Positions 27,454 to 37,400 of a stretch of DNA of 51,009 nucleotides are shown one piece after another; positions within the stretch are counted from its first letter, which is position 1, and every line of letters begins with the position of its first letter. The DNA comes from Oscillochloris sp. (lineage in GTDB: Bacteria > Chloroflexota > Chloroflexia > Chloroflexales > Chloroflexaceae), in NCBI GenBank assembly GCA_012032775.1, contig JAAUQO010000013.1, forward strand, positions 1 through 51,009, given 5' to 3'. A model generated the notes under the pieces. That model was given only the letters and a program-made list of their open reading frames with translations, was not told the DNA's origin and searched no databases. The translations under genes and the position numbers were made by a program.

Positions 27454-27879
27454 ATGACTGCATCACTTCCTTCTGTTCGCCGCCCTCGTCGCTGGATCAG
27501 CGTTGCGGCATTCCTGGTGATCGCCCTTGGACTAGCGACTCGCGCCGATCTTCCCTTGCCGGCGCTGATTGCCCGTTACGGCGGCGATACGCTCTATGCC
27601 ACGCTGATCTACCTGCTGCTTGCCTGGCTCCGGCCCCATAGTTCGATCGGCCTGCTCTTCGTGGGCGCCTGGGGAATCTGCATCGCGATCGAAGTGAGTC
27701 AACTGATCCACCTGCCCTGGCTTGAGGCCCTGCGTGCGACGCTGCCCGGTCGGTTGGTACTTGGTGCCGGCTTTTTGTGGAGCGATATTCTGTGCTATGG
27801 GGTTGGCGCCGCGCTCGGGCTGCTGCTCGATCGGTTGGTGCTGCTGCGTGCTTCGTCGGTTCCCAAGCGCAGCGTGTAA
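27454..27879 (+). CDS. DUF2809 family membrane protein
   Basis: The 141-residue protein has about four membrane helices. Family motifs are visible: ARYGGDTLYATLIYLLLAW, EVSQL followed by PWLEALRATLPGRLVLG, and FLWSDILCYGVGAALGLLLD, as in DUF2809 (VanZ-like) proteins. I chose the ATG at 27454. A TACGAT hexamer ends six bases before it, so the message may be leaderless; ATGs at 27403 and 27436 are alternatives. Function unknown. Confidence 0.8.
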   Translation: MTASLPSVRRPRRWISVAAFLVIALGLATRADLPLPALIARYGGDTLYATLIYLLLAWLRPHSSIGLLFVGAWGICIAIEVSQLIHLPWLEALRATLPGRLVLGAGFLWSDILCYGVGAALGLLLDRLVLLRASSVPKRSV

Positions 27880-27908
27880 CGCATGAATCGTAGCGCGTAT
27901 CGAACGCG

Positions 27909-28361
27909 TTATTGTGCATCGGAAAGCGCCACCACCGTCCCATCGGTGAGCATTTGCAGATCATCCGGCCGCAGGGCAAACACACTGTTTGGAGTGCCGG
28001 CAGCCGCCCACAACTGTTCGTACACAAGTAGATCGGCGTCGATGAAGGTGCGGAGCGGTTGGGGATGCCCGACCGGCGCGACGCCGCCGATCGCATAGCC
28101 GGTGTGCATCCGCACGAAGGCTGCGTCGGCCTTGGCGATCAGTTCACCGACAAGTTCGGCCAGTCGCGTCTCATCGACCCGATTCGCACCACTGGCCAGC
28201 ACCAGGATCGGCGCATCATGCGTCGTCGTCCGGAAGATCAGCGACTTGATGATCTGACCGACTGTGCAGCCAACGGCGGCCGCTGCCTCCGCAGCCGTGC
28301 GCGTACTCGCCGGCAACGTCAGCACCTGCAAGGTCAGGCCGCTTGATATCGTTGCCGTCAA
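27909..28361 (-). CDS. YbaK/EbsC-type aminoacyl-tRNA deacylase, 5'-truncated
   Basis: The protein resembles YbaK/ProX editing domains that hydrolyse mischarged tRNA. Recognised pieces are STRTAAEAAAAVGCTVGQIIKSLIF with the key Lys, LASGANRVDETRLAELVG, and GYAIGGVAPVGHP. The first 15-20 residues usual for the family are missing: homology starts at GLTLQVL. Just upstream, the sequence is the 5' side of another gene fragment running the other way. The only in-frame start is TTG at 28361, inside that foreign fragment. Expression and function are therefore doubtful, although the domain body looks intact. Confidence 0.75.
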   Translation of the reverse strand: MTATISSGLTLQVLTLPASTRTAAEAAAAVGCTVGQIIKSLIFRTTTHDAPILVLASGANRVDETRLAELVGELIAKADAAFVRMHTGYAIGGVAPVGHPQPLRTFIDADLLVYEQLWAAAGTPNSVFALRPDDLQMLTDGTVVALSDAQ

Positions 28362-28503
28362 CCTGTACCGCGACGATCACAACCGTGGTGCCTACCGTAC
28401 GCTCATCCGTCACCTGCACGCCTGGGGAAAACCCGTTGCGATCACCGAGTTTGGCTGCTGCAGCTATCAGGGCGCTGAGCGGGCGGGCTTGCCCACGATA
28501 TAA
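28345..28503 (+). pseudogene. Fragment of a glycosidase-like protein gene
   Basis: About 52 codons read DIVAVNLYRDDHNRGAYRTL and then HLHAWGKPVAITEFGCCSYQG. The KPV-x-x-TEFG motif is typical of a TIM-barrel glycoside hydrolase-like family (the acid/base Glu of the EFG strand). Both ends stop abruptly: the left joins YbaK, the right ends shortly after GAERAG. It is a remnant of a recombination event, not a gene. Confidence 0.6.
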
Positions 28504-28516
28504 TTGCGCGATTGGC

Positions 28517-28996
28517 TCACGCGCCCGGCGCCACCAGCGCGTAGTGGACGATCAGCGTCACCGCTGCAGCCAGCAGGCTCTGGTGGTGCAGCCGGGCCAC
28601 GGCGCCCAGGCCGGCGCGCACGGTGGTGATCGCCCCGTCCGAGGGCGCCCTGTCAAGACCATCGATGCCTTTTTTGAGCGCGGCAACGACACCGGCCATC
28701 GAACCTACAAACACGACCAGAACCGCGATCGTCTGCCATGAGAAATCCGCCAGCCATGCCTGCGCAAGCAGCAAGAGCAAGATGCTCGCCATCGTGGTCA
28801 TCATGATCGGCGGAAGCAGATGAACGACCCGCTTGAGGGCGGCGTGGATCAACCGGGCCGTCTCGTCGGGGACATCTTGGGTCTGCGGGTTCCACATGAG
28901 GCGCCAGACCGGCTTTTCGACGAGCGAGAGGACGATGAAGATCCCACACGCAAATGCCAGCAGCGTTGGGATAAAGGTTGCCGTGAGGTGGGTCAT
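28517..28996 (-). CDS. DUF1772-like membrane protein
   Basis: The protein has 159 residues and four hydrophobic helices (FIPTLLAFACGIFIVL; LLPPIMMTTMASILLLLLA; TIAVLVVFVGSMAGVVAAL; LAAAVTLIVHYALVAPG), with VEKPVW after the first, as in DUF1772/anthrone-oxygenase-like proteins. A GGAGG site supports the ATG at 28996. It has its own promoter (29037-29065) and lies divergent from a TetR regulator that probably represses it. Substrate unknown. Confidence 0.78.
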   Translation of the reverse strand: MTHLTATFIPTLLAFACGIFIVLSLVEKPVWRLMWNPQTQDVPDETARLIHAALKRVVHLLPPIMMTTMASILLLLLAQAWLADFSWQTIAVLVVFVGSMAGVVAALKKGIDGLDRAPSDGAITTVRAGLGAVARLHHQSLLAAAVTLIVHYALVAPGA

Positions 28997-29036
28997 GCCA
29001 ATACCTCCAATTACTGGGCTGTGGTATAGTGCAGAT

Positions 29037-29065
29037 AGCATAGCAGTAAATGTAGGCAATGTCAA
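29037..29065 (-). promoter_or_regulatory. Sigma-70-type promoter of the DUF1772 gene
   Basis: On the minus strand TTGACA (29060-29065) and TATGCT (29037-29042) are separated by 17 bp. The 12-base string ATGTTGACATTG at the -35 recurs at the promoter of the deiodinase-like gene (29756-29767), suggesting shared control by the intervening TetR protein. Confidence 0.75.
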
Positions 29066-29080
29066 CATTAAACCATCCCC

Positions 29081-29692
29081 ATGAACCACTCAGCTTTGAA
29101 TGAGCGCGACCACTATCATCACGGCGAATTGCGGGCGGCGCTGATCGCGCGCGCCATCGCGACCATTGCCCAGAACGGCGTCGAGGCGCTGAGCCTGCGC
29201 GCGTTGGCGCGCGATATCGGCGTGAGCCACGCGGCACCGATGCGCCACTTCGCGACCCGCACCGACCTGCTCACCGCGATCGCGCGTGAAGGGGTGGAGG
29301 CGTTGATCGGTGAGGCCGAGGCGTGCGCCGCTGAGCCGGGCCTGACCGGCCTGGCCAAGCTCCGCGCGATGACGGAGGGCTATGTGCGCTGGGCGCGATC
29401 GTATGCCGTATACCACCTGATCCTGCGCAACCAGGACGTGATGCGCCATGCCGATGAGGCATTGCTGCGTGCGCTGCACGCCTATGCCGAACTGCAGCAG
29501 CGGACGATCGCGCAGGCGCAAAGCGAGGGGTGGCGTAGCAATGACCCGCCGCACCTGCTGTGGCTGCAGGTGATTGGCTTTACCGCCGGGCTGGCTGTCG
29601 TTGCTACCGACCCGATCTACCAGACGCCGCTCCACGGACAGCCTTCCGCCGCCGACCTGGATGCCGCCATCGCTGCGTTTTATGCCCGCTGA
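29081..29692 (+). CDS. TetR/AcrR-family transcriptional repressor
   Basis: The 203-residue protein has a classic N-terminal helix-turn-helix (IAQNGVEALSLRALARDIGVSHAAPMRHF) and a helical C-terminal ligand domain of the WHG type (YVRWARSYAVYHLILRN, then LLWLQVIGFTAGLAVV). It sits between the divergent DUF1772 gene and the deiodinase-like gene, whose promoters share a 12-base motif. I infer that it controls both and itself. The inducer is unknown. Confidence 0.9.
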   Translation: MNHSALNERDHYHHGELRAALIARAIATIAQNGVEALSLRALARDIGVSHAAPMRHFATRTDLLTAIAREGVEALIGEAEACAAEPGLTGLAKLRAMTEGYVRWARSYAVYHLILRNQDVMRHADEALLRALHAYAELQQRTIAQAQSEGWRSNDPPHLLWLQVIGFTAGLAVVATDPIYQTPLHGQPSAADLDAAIAAFYAR

Positions 29693-29749
29693 TCCTCCTC
29701 TGCCGCAGCGTCGATGTGAGCGGAGAAAAGCTCATACTCACCGGCGCAC

Positions 29750-29818
29750 ACCTCGATGTTGACATTGACAATATCGAGGTGTATCATAGGCTATGTTGTC
29801 ATCGACAACATAGCCTAT
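29750..29818 (+). promoter_or_regulatory. Promoter and operator of the deiodinase-like gene
   Basis: The promoter is TTGACA (29759-29764), a 17-bp spacer, and TATCAT (29782-29787). Two inverted repeats mark probable operators: 8-bp arms at 29750-29757 and 29773-29780 around the -35, and 15-bp perfect arms at 29786-29800 and 29804-29818 covering the -10 edge and the start site. A 3-base spacer makes the second a strong dyad. A repressor bound there would block RNA polymerase. Confidence 0.75.
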
Positions 29819-29849
29819 CGGCACCAACGCCACCCTCAGGAGGACTATC

Positions 29850-30545
29850 ATGACGAGCGCAGGCACCGGAGCGGATCTGTATAACTACACCCACTTCTCG
29901 CCCAACGACTATCACTTTGAACACTTCACCGGGCTCGCGGCCGGCGACCACTTTCAGGACGCCCGGGTATACACATTGGACGGCCAACCAGTTCATCTTT
30001 CGGACTACCTGCGCGATAAGCCGCTGGTGCTCGAGACCGGCAGCCTGACCTGCCCCATGTACGCGCAGAGCCTCCCCGGCATGCAGGCACTGATCGACCA
30101 GTACCCGGAGCTCGACTTCGTGCTGTTGTATGTACGCGAGGCGCACCCCGGCGAGCGTCAGCATGCACATCGGGACCAGGCCGACAAGCTCAGCGCGGCG
30201 CAGCGATCGGCAACCGCCTACCAGGAGCATCGGGTGACGCTCGTCGATGATGTGGACGGCGCGGCGCACACGCTCTATGGCGCCATGCCAAACTCGATCT
30301 ACGTCATCGCTCCCGACGGCACGATTCTGTTTCGGAGCATCTGGAACAACCCGCCGGAGATCGCGGCGGCCCTCGGCCAGATTGCGCACGGGCACCGTGT
30401 CGCCTCGCGTGACTTCAAACCTATCCCGCCGTTCGCAATCGGCGCCGTACGCACGCTGCTGCGGGGCGGGCTCGTCGCGCTGTGGGATTTAGCCGTTGGC
30501 CTGCCGCGGCTGGTCTTCAACCACAAGAAGGTCGGCAACCTGTAA
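29850..30545 (+). CDS. Deiodinase-like thioredoxin-fold protein
   Basis: The 231-residue protein has the thioredoxin fold with the redox centre GSLTCPMY at about residues 65-72; it matches iodothyronine deiodinase/peroxiredoxin-like proteins in which selenocysteine is a cysteine here. Other family elements include PLVLETGS, MQALIDQYPELDFVLLYVREAHPGE, and NSIYVIAPDGTILFRSIWNNP. A TGSLTCP loop without a resolving CxxC pair suggests a peroxiredoxin or thiol transferase role. It carries a CAGGAGG ribosome binding site. A TetR-type control is likely. The C-terminal 30 residues are basic and hydrophobic. Confidence 0.8.
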   Translation: MTSAGTGADLYNYTHFSPNDYHFEHFTGLAAGDHFQDARVYTLDGQPVHLSDYLRDKPLVLETGSLTCPMYAQSLPGMQALIDQYPELDFVLLYVREAHPGERQHAHRDQADKLSAAQRSATAYQEHRVTLVDDVDGAAHTLYGAMPNSIYVIAPDGTILFRSIWNNPPEIAAALGQIAHGHRVASRDFKPIPPFAIGAVRTLLRGGLVALWDLAVGLPRLVFNHKKVGNL

Positions 30546-30910
30546 CGCTCGCCGCACGGTGGTGCTCGCGGCGCTGAGCGGTGGATTAGGATATATCGAC
30601 GGACGTTATTCTGCCCGCCGTCCGATCAGTAAGTCCACCTCCGGATCGTGTACGCCGCCAACGATAGCTGGTCGGCAATGGGTTGCGGTGGTGTGGCGTC
30701 GTCGCGGAGCAGCGCCTCATCAATGGGATTTCAGGGCATGCCGGCGATCTGGCGGTAGCGGCAGAGCAACAGCGCCAATCGTGCTTCCCGGCTGACTCGC
30801 AGTTTCGCCGGCGGATGCAAATCCGGCGTGCGGGTGACAGTGCGACGTGCATGGACCGCCGGTTGCCAGCGCAATCCGGTGGCGGCTTTGGTGGAATGCG
30901 AGATCAGGGC

Positions 30911-31155
30911 GATCACAGCCGGTTGCGAGCCGAAAACGCCCGCTTGCAGGCCCGCCTCACCCAGGCCGAAACGATCATCGATGTCCAAAAAACATTGCCG
31001 CGCTGCTTGGGGCCAACACCCTGGGGACGCCGCCGGACGAGCAGTGATGGAGCAGGCCGTGACGGAACTCGCCCCGCAGCTCGGGGTCGTGCGGGCCTGT
31101 GCGTGGAGGTGCCCCGCAGCGGCTATTACCGGCACCAGGCCCGGGCTGCGGGTGG
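30911..31155 (+). pseudogene. Decayed transposase fragment (IS3/rve type)
   Basis: A coiled-coil region (RLRAENARLQARLTQAETII, then DVQKTL) and, after frameshifts, PQLGVVRAC and VPRSGYYRHQARA match the OrfB helix region of IS3-type integrases. Two or more frame changes and truncation show decay. Upstream, 30546-30910 holds no recognisable gene. Confidence 0.5.
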
Positions 31156-31165
31156 TGACTCGGCC

Positions 31166-31345
31166 CCACCGCCCGGTCACCCTGGCCCAGAGCGCAATCG
31201 TGAGCAACACCGCCAACGGGTACCGAACCCCACGGCGGTGGCGCAAATCCGGCACCTGCTGAAAGTGCTGATACCGCGCTGCTAAATCGAGCGTCATCGC
31301 CTGCGGGCTGCCGAACGGGCGCACGGTCACTGTGGTAGCATGCAT
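31166..31345 (-). pseudogene. N-terminal remnant of an ISAs1-type transposase
   Basis: Sixty codons from an ATG at 31345 carry the typical opening (ARYQHFQQVPDLRHRRGVRY, then PLAVLLTIALWARV). The reading frame then runs into unrelated sequence belonging to the opposite-strand transposase fragment. It is a truncated relic of an element related to the intact one at 1442-2789. Confidence 0.65.
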
Positions 31346-31346
31346 C

Positions 31347-31408
31347 GTGAACACCTTTCTGCAGCTGATGCGTGGTTGGTACCTGCATCGTACCGGAAAG
31401 GTGTTCAC
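31347..31408. repeat. 13-bp perfect inverted repeat with 36-base spacer
   Basis: GTGAACACCTTTC (31347-31359) pairs with 31396-31408. It lies just upstream of the transposase remnant and may be a leader hairpin or an end of the old element. Confidence 0.5.
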
Positions 31409-31480
31409 CTCGTGTCGGCAATAGGCCGCTGACGTTGCATCAGCCCTGCAGTTGGTTGCTCCACGTATCATAATGTATCT

Positions 31481-34400
31481 TCATCTACGAAGCGGTAGTG
31501 AAATGGTTCTTGCTCCACTACAAGCCGGGGGCATTTCTGCAATACCTCCCCAAACTTTACCCTGCCCATACTCGAGATCGAGTTGCCACCATGCACATAC
31601 CATCCCTAAGCCCTTTGTTACCGACTCGCCGGCAGCAAGGGTGGTTGCACCACTAAAATCTCCGCAGACGCCCCGCATTTGCCAAGGATTCCAACAGTCG
31701 AGCAGCCACTGGAGTTCGATCGACTCCTGACCGGTGTTAGTGATCTCGAACGCTACCGGGTAGTTCCAATTACCGCTAACCGGTTCGATTTGCAAGCTTG
31801 CGGTAGAAACCGGCGCCTGAGGGCGGTAGAGTCGGTCGCGGTTGGTATCAAAGCGAACACCACCGGTGCTACTCGCAGCCTGGATCAGGAATCGCGCATC
31901 GGGAAGCATGTTCAGTGTCGCACTCCAGGTAGAAGATGCCTGTGAAAGCGGCACGACGCGGATTATCCCGGCTTCATAGATCACCAACTCGACCAGCGTC
32001 GCATTACTGCTGGCACTCACGGTAACTCGTGTCCGGCCATCACTCAGACGGGTTGTTTTTACACTATTGATAGCGGGCACAACCGGCTGCGATGCATTCC
32101 CTGACGTAAGAAGACGAACATCAATGTGATCAAAGAGCCGTTGGACGCTATCACGAGGGGCCCATTGTCCAAGCGGCATAGATAGCCAACGGATATTGTC
32201 GGCATCCTGGTGTAGCGCCCCCGGTGAAGCCCAGTCATACATTCCTCCGTTATATGCTGGTTCCACATATCCTGCATCTGCCAAACCCAGGGGCGCAGCC
32301 CGTACGATCACCGGATCGGTTTGTGGAATATCGCGATACCGCCCGCCTACGAGTAGCGCACCTGTCACTTGATCCGGTAGCTGCACCCGCGCTCCCGGCT
32401 GCACCGTTTGGCCGACAGCCATGAGTTGAATCGGTTCATCGCTCGAAAGGCTCGCCACATAGATGCTGCCTTGAGGGAAGCGCTGCTCAGTATAGGTCGG
32501 TGCGATGCTAAGACTTGTGGGTGTTTCCGTTACCGACTGAGACAACACCGGGCTGCTGCTCGAATCTCGATTCGGTTGTGCTTGTAAGGTTGGAACGATA
32601 ATGTCGTAATCAGGTGGCCCATACAGCGTCATTGTATCGAGTGTCTTAACACTCAAGGGGTCGTTCTGGGCACTGCTGTAGGTTGGATAGTCGGCAAGGG
32701 CCGCCGCCAGGACTTCTCCCAGTGTCGAGGGCGTTTCGCCGGTCACGCTCAGCAATCTCAGCACAAGGAGAGCTTGCAAGCGTTCGCTGTAGACCGTTTT
32801 GGTAGGACTTTCGCCATCGCTGTCTACCGCATATGCAAAAGCGGTATATCCAAATGTTGGTTGTCCAAACCGGGCAAAACCTTCCACAAGCGATGGCAGA
32901 TCATCGGGCCCGAGATTCGGAACGAGGCCGCTATGACAACCCAACAACAACAACATGTTCGATGCGCTCTCGGCGTCTCCGAAATGCGTCGCGATCTGAT
33001 CGCTCTTTAAATCAGCCAGCTGGTATTGAGAAGCATGGCCGCTCAAGCTGGCCAATATGTTGCCTGCATTCAGCCCTGACAGTTGAGCAGCGACCCCTTC
33101 CTGAAGCGCGCTACACTGGACACCGATCGGTAACGGCAGCTGGTAGGCGGTGAGTAGATTACAGATATCGCGCTGTACGTTGGCCGTCAAATTTCCCGCG
33201 TTACCGGCGACAAGTCCACGCGAGATAAACAACTGACCGTTCAAATCCACATAGAGATTGAGTACCGCCGTTAACTCATCGGCACTGCCCGGCTGGCGTC
33301 CGACAGATAAGCCCTGATCCATGCTGCGGTAGGTTCGATCGCTGAGATAGCGGTTCGTGATCAATGCACTGAACTGTGAGTCGAAGGGGTCGAGCGATCG
33401 CGCATGGTCGGCCTCGGGTTTTAGATCTTGATTCTGGGGTAAGCTGTCGCTGTAAGCGCCTCCAGGGATCACATCGTCCCCGCCGATAATAAAGAAGTGT
33501 TTCGGGCGCGGATTGAAACTGTTACGGAGTGTCGTGATTCGGCTTTTGATCGTCGAAATCAATTGGTCCCGGGCAGTATTCACCCGTGCTGCATTCGCCT
33601 GCATGTCGGTGAGGCGAACATTTGGCTTGGCCATTAAGTCGGCGAGATCCGAACGTGCATCGTCAAATGCCTTGTAACGACATGCCAGCGGTGTCGCGCT
33701 AGTAGAGCGGCACGAACCCTCAGCATCAAGCGCAAGTTCAATCCCGTTCGACACTTCCAGATAATCAGACAAAGCCTTACGTGCAGTATCATCCAAGGCC
33801 ATACGGCTTCGGTTCGTCAACACAATCACTTCGGGCGTAAGTGGAGTTATGCTCAGCCTGGCCTTCGCCTGATTATTCCGCACCTCACGATCGTCGTTGC
33901 CCGGCAGCATTTCAAGTACTGCGGCAACCTCCAAGGGTGCGTTGTTGGATACGTCATCAGGTAACTGATAGGTTACCCGGTAAACCTGCTCATTCAAAGC
34001 GGCAAATGCCGGCAAAGACCAGCGCAGTTGATTCGGCCCTACAACTGTTGCACCCGCAGGCACATTGGGCAGGGACACATCAAGCGGGAAGTTCAGTTGG
34101 AGGCTATTGCCGGCCGTCATTCCCTGATCACCATTGTTGCGCACAATGATGTTCAGCGAAGCTGACTGCCCGGGCCGACTCATCAACTGGCCGGCAATTT
34201 GCACCGCAAGATCAGAGCCGGATCGGTAATTCAAGCTCGTGCGAGCAGTTGATCGATTGTTTTGCACGAATTGCTCGCCCTGAGTCTGATCGACCTCGAG
34301 CAGCGCCTCGATCCGGTTTGGCGGTGCAACATCACGTGCGACTCGCACGGTCACGGTGGTACTGAATTGACCGCTCGCGCTGAGACTCCCGCTCCATGTC

Positions 34401-37400
34401 AATGGTTGATCGGCCGGCTCAAGGGTTACAAAGGTATTTGGAAGTACCAACGTAGCCTGGTAGCTACTCACCGGCAGCAAACCCTGATTGGTCAAGCGAA
34501 CGGTATAGGTCATCACTTCGCCCCCGCGCACTACTTGCGGGGCATCTAAGCGCGCCATCACATCGGGTGAAGTGTCGCTCAGCAGGAGTATCCCAGATTG
34601 TGGCCCACCTGCTAGGAGTTGTCGGCGGGTATCATAATTCACCGGCGCCAGCAGGGTATTGGGCCGCATCGGGCGGCCAAAAAACGGCGCCCAACCCTGG
34701 GCAAGGGTTCCTTTTAAGATTCCGTCGCTCGTAGCAGCAAATATGGTATCTGACGTAGCGGAGACAGCTGCCAGCGAGTGAATAGCTGCCGGACTGGATT
34801 CTGAGATTGTGGCCGGCTGCCAGATGCTTGTAAGATCGCAGGGCCGATGGGCAATGCGCCCTGGAGTACCGAAGGTACCTACGATAATTCGACACTCAGC
34901 GTCACTACCATGCACCAGCATAGCGCCGATGCGCTCATTCTGACCTGTACCGGTTGTGAACTGCGGCAGCGGAGTAAGACTCTGCGGCTCGGTGGAACGC
35001 CAGCCGAATATGCCGTCGCCGTCGGTGGCGATTAGCGCCTCCATGCCTGCAATGGGATCACTTAAGACGGCAATAGCCGTGACGCCTCGATCGAGGCCGA
35101 CCGAGACTTCCTGCCAGGTAGTCTCACCAATTCGCCCAACCAGCAGACTGCCGCCCGGGCTGGCATTTCGGCCGACGAGAATATATCCACTAGGCTCAAG
35201 CACCCGCACAAGCGCACCATTCAGCGCTTCGGACGGTAATCCGGATTGCGTAACCCACGTGTTGTTCGTAGAGCGGTAAAGCGCCTGCGGTGTCAGCGCC
35301 AGGATCTCACCATCCGGAAGCAGGGCAATTGAACGTACCGGAATAGTCGGGACAGCAGGTTCAAACGGCTTCCAATTCAAACCATTATCGGAACTTTGAA
35401 AAACACCAGTGGCTGTAGCAGCATACAGCGTAGCGGTATCGCCAGCCTCGAAGACGGCCAGATCGAATACATCAGGGGCGCCTACGCTCGGCAGATCGTC
35501 GCTCAGCGTATCGCTGATCGCAATTTGTTCCCAGCTACCGCCTGATTGCAGGAAAAAGCCATCGACAGTCGTTACGGCAACGACGCCTGTGTCTACCAGG
35601 CTGCCGATCCCGAGTACCGCAACATTCATTGCCTCTTCCGCCAGCCATAGATCGCCATCAAGAGTCGTGCGGAAAAGTCCGGTCACTGTTCCGGCGAGCA
35701 ACTCGGGCTCCGTCCCAGGCAATTGCATCAATGCAAGCGCTGTGATTGGATCGGTACGCAGGGTTTGCCAGCTAAGTCCACCGTCGTCGCTCATGTGGAG
35801 ACCACCGGCAGAGCCGGCAAAGAGGCTGCCGCCCGATACGACCAGATCTGTTGGTGTGAAATTCAGGGGTATCGTGGTCGCCGATCCATCTGGTGGATTG
35901 GCAGTGCCGCTGAAAGGTATAACCAGAAGCGCGCTGCGCGTAGCCGCATAGAGTAGATCGCCATCAGGACTGAACGCGAAACCGGTGATCGGCCCCGCGC
36001 CACGCGCAGCCAGGGTTTGCCAGGTACGGCCGCTGGTTCGCGAAAACGCCAACTCGCCCTGCCTTGTGCCGGCAAGCAACCAGTCATCTCCGTTGCTCTG
36101 CCCAAAGATCGCTAACGCAGTCACCTCGGGGCTTGGCAACGAATCAGGCGTATTGCCAACCAGTCGGAGCCACGCTTCACCGCGCGTAGCCTGACCAACC
36201 ACACCGCCGCCACTAAGGCCGGCATAGATACTTGTGCGCGTTTCGCTACCGGCGAGCGCAACCGCACCGGGTGTGCCACCGATCAAGCCGGCTGCGGCGG
36301 TGCGTTCAGCCTGAAGTGGAATCTCATAGCGCACGCCCCAGCTTTTACCGACATCCATTCCTTCAAGGGTTGTACGGATCTGGCCGAATTTGCCGTCGAA
36401 CACCGCCGTAATCGTTACCGGAGTGGTAGACTCGCGTCCGGTAGTCAGTGAACCGATATCCTGGGCAAATCCGGGGACACCCAGGGCGTCCAGGTTTCCA
36501 GTCGTCACAACTAGTGCCTGCGAACCCTCAACTTCAATACTCACCTGTGCATCGGCAACGGGCACGCCAAGATCTGAAACAACCCCAACCAGGCAGAAAC
36601 TATCCGGTAAGATGCGGCCACCACCGCGAATACGGATATCATCAAGACAGCCCCAGCCAAACACGAGCGGCACAAAGAGTTGATTGCCGCGCCAGACAAT
36701 ATAGGCCCGCGCAACTTCCTGCTCATCAGGGTTTTCGGGATGTACCGCTATTGCTTCAAGGCGCAGAATGCTATCCAACGGGATATTTCCGGGGTTGAGT
36801 TCAAACGTGGGAGGATCGCCTTCATAGGTGTCCGTTACCGACTCTGCCAGTGGCGTGGTTCCGTTCTCGGTATACAGCCGCACACGGACACCGGCGAGCG
36901 GTGTCTTGTTATCAACCCGCGAAACCGTGCCCCAGATTGGGCTGTGGTTCAGGCTTGCCGTCCGTCCGACCACGACCGGTTCAAGAATATGGGTGCTTGT
37001 TGCCGCATCAGGTTGAAGCGCCACTAACTGTTCATACTCCCAAACACCCCAGGATACCTGGAGAATGACGAGATCGCCGGGGCGGGCACCAAGATCGCCG
37101 GCATTAAGGGTCGCAACCGCCTCACCGACGGATTGGTTGAGCCGCTGCTGAACAAGGGTTTCCAGCTCACGGCCGTTAAATGTTATTCGCACCAGAGCGT
37201 CCCATGCCGGTACGCCATCCGGAAGCTGTACCGGAACAATCAGACACAATGGGCGATCAAGTGCGGCAGTACCGCCGGTACAAGCAAAGGCCTTAATCGC
37301 AGGAGGTTCGGATTGCTGCGCCGTAACCGTCGTTCCCAAAGCCGGCAGGCTACCAAGAACCAGCACGAGAGCCAGGAGCAGAAATGGGAGGCGATAAATA

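Noticed and set aside
30731-31471. 246-codon minus-strand frame as an intact transposase
   Set aside because: Only its 60-codon middle section matches a transposase; the rest is out-of-frame or opposite-strand remnant.
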